64,000 nt of DNA from Lachnospiraceae bacterium (GTDB lineage: Bacteria; Bacillota; Clostridia; Lachnospirales; Lachnospiraceae): contig JAGASK010000043.1 of assembly GCA_017621815.1 (NCBI GenBank), positions 1-64,000 of the forward strand, read 5' to 3'. The notes beneath the pieces were generated by a model that worked only from the letters and a program-made list of their open reading frames with translations, searched no databases and was not told where the DNA came from. How positions within the stretch are numbered: the stretch's first letter is position 1; every line of letters begins with the position of its first letter. Shown here piece by piece: positions 63,783-64,000 of the stretch. The position numbers and the translations under genes were made by a program.

Positions 63783-64000
63783 TGAACAATGGGCATTGAC
63801 GCAGCTGCAGGAGGAATTGAAAGATTTTGGTCAGATAGAAATTGTGGGATGCTTCGAGGACCCGAGACAGGCACTAGAATATGCCCGGACGAATCCGGTG
63901 GATTTTGCGCTTTTAGATATCGAAATGCCTTTTCTGGATGGGATGAAGCTTGGCGGCATGTTGAAAGAACTGCACGAAGGGATGGTATTGATCTATCTGA
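63760..64000 (+). CDS. Response regulator (receiver domain, truncated by the window end)
   Basis: The first 80 residues: receiver domain with the acidic IIVDDEQ, phospho-Asp in FALLDIEMPFLDG, ending before the Lys. By pairing with a LytS-type kinase it is probably a LytTR regulator, but the output domain is beyond the window. ATG overlaps the kinase gene. Last gene of a three-gene operon. Confidence 0.85.
   Translation, partial: MRTIIVDDEQWALTQLQEELKDFGQIEIVGCFEDPRQALEYARTNPVDFALLDIEMPFLDGMKLGGMLKELHEGMVLIYL

Noticed and set aside
1-64000. CRISPR arrays, rRNA or tRNA genes, prophage structural genes
   Set aside because: No regular repeat-spacer pattern, no rRNA or tRNA consensus and no capsid, tail or terminase gene were seen on either strand.

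Overview
The window looks like a chromosomal segment of a low-to-mid GC, Gram-positive anaerobe, most likely a gut Lachnospiraceae (Bacillota, Clostridia). This is inferred from AGGAGG-type ribosome sites with several TTG/GTG starts, HrcA/CIRCE heat-shock control, a DUF4250 gene, several Rpn-type PD-(D/E)XK genes, agr/LytTR-style signalling and plant-glycan glycosidases. No rRNA, tRNA or CRISPR array was seen.

Layout. 1-4.3 kb is an accessory stretch of small orphan genes (start of an Rpn nuclease, CPCC protein, methyltransferase, P-loop kinase). 4.4-12.3 kb holds hemL followed by a coherent sulfur-assimilation cluster: MetY, a siroheme sulfite reductase subunit, TusA, thioredoxin, a ThiS-like carrier with a masked C-terminus, a ThiF/MoeB-type E1, a JAMM protease, then a separate unit with a rhodanese-TtcA fusion and LarE. 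The likely flow is sulfite to sulfide to carrier thiocarboxylate to homocysteine. 12.3-23.7 kb is carbohydrate use and signalling: GH127 with a divergent AraC regulator, a LytTR/AgrC-type two-component pair, a two-gene ABC exporter, a GH27-type glycosidase, an Eis-like acetyltransferase and a LURP-one protein. 23.8-27.1 kb has an Rpn remnant, a putative four-way-junction RNA before a DUF2798-like membrane protein, recA with a terminator-like hairpin in its leader, and a CarD-like protein split into two genes in swapped order.

27.2-34.6 kb is envelope biology: an exosortase (XrtK-like) next to one VIT/vWA substrate with a PEP-CTERM-like tail, a lipoprotein, and a NEW3-ABC-2 transporter operon. 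Four hexamers at exact 11-bp spacing lie between the VIT gene and the lipoprotein gene. 34.8-38 kb has a DDE transposase and an Rpn gene broken by one in-frame TAG. 38-42.6 kb is the CIRCE regulon (hsp20, a DnaJ-like co-chaperone, clpB). 42.6-48 kb carries a chemoreceptor with a Lys/Pro-rich N-terminus, a D,D-carboxypeptidase, DUF4250 and a nitrilase-family amidase. 48-50 kb has an IS4 fragment and a divergent XRE repressor/lipoprotein pair with an operator between -35 and -10.

50-60.7 kb is the most striking region. An intact polysaccharide deacetylase and a decayed paralogue flank a RelE/ParE toxin-antitoxin pair, an N-terminally truncated large serine recombinase, and a very AT-rich four-gene run: GajA (OLD ATPase/TOPRIM), GajB (UvrD-like helicase), a ~1033-residue HSP90/sacsin-type ATPase, and a protein with an AlbA-like N-terminus and a PD-(D/E)XK-like C-terminus. 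The first two match Gabija. The last two look like a coupled ATPase-nuclease module that may be a separate or composite anti-phage system. The window closes with a three-gene signalling operon: a sensorless hybrid kinase, a LytS-type kinase and a truncated response regulator.
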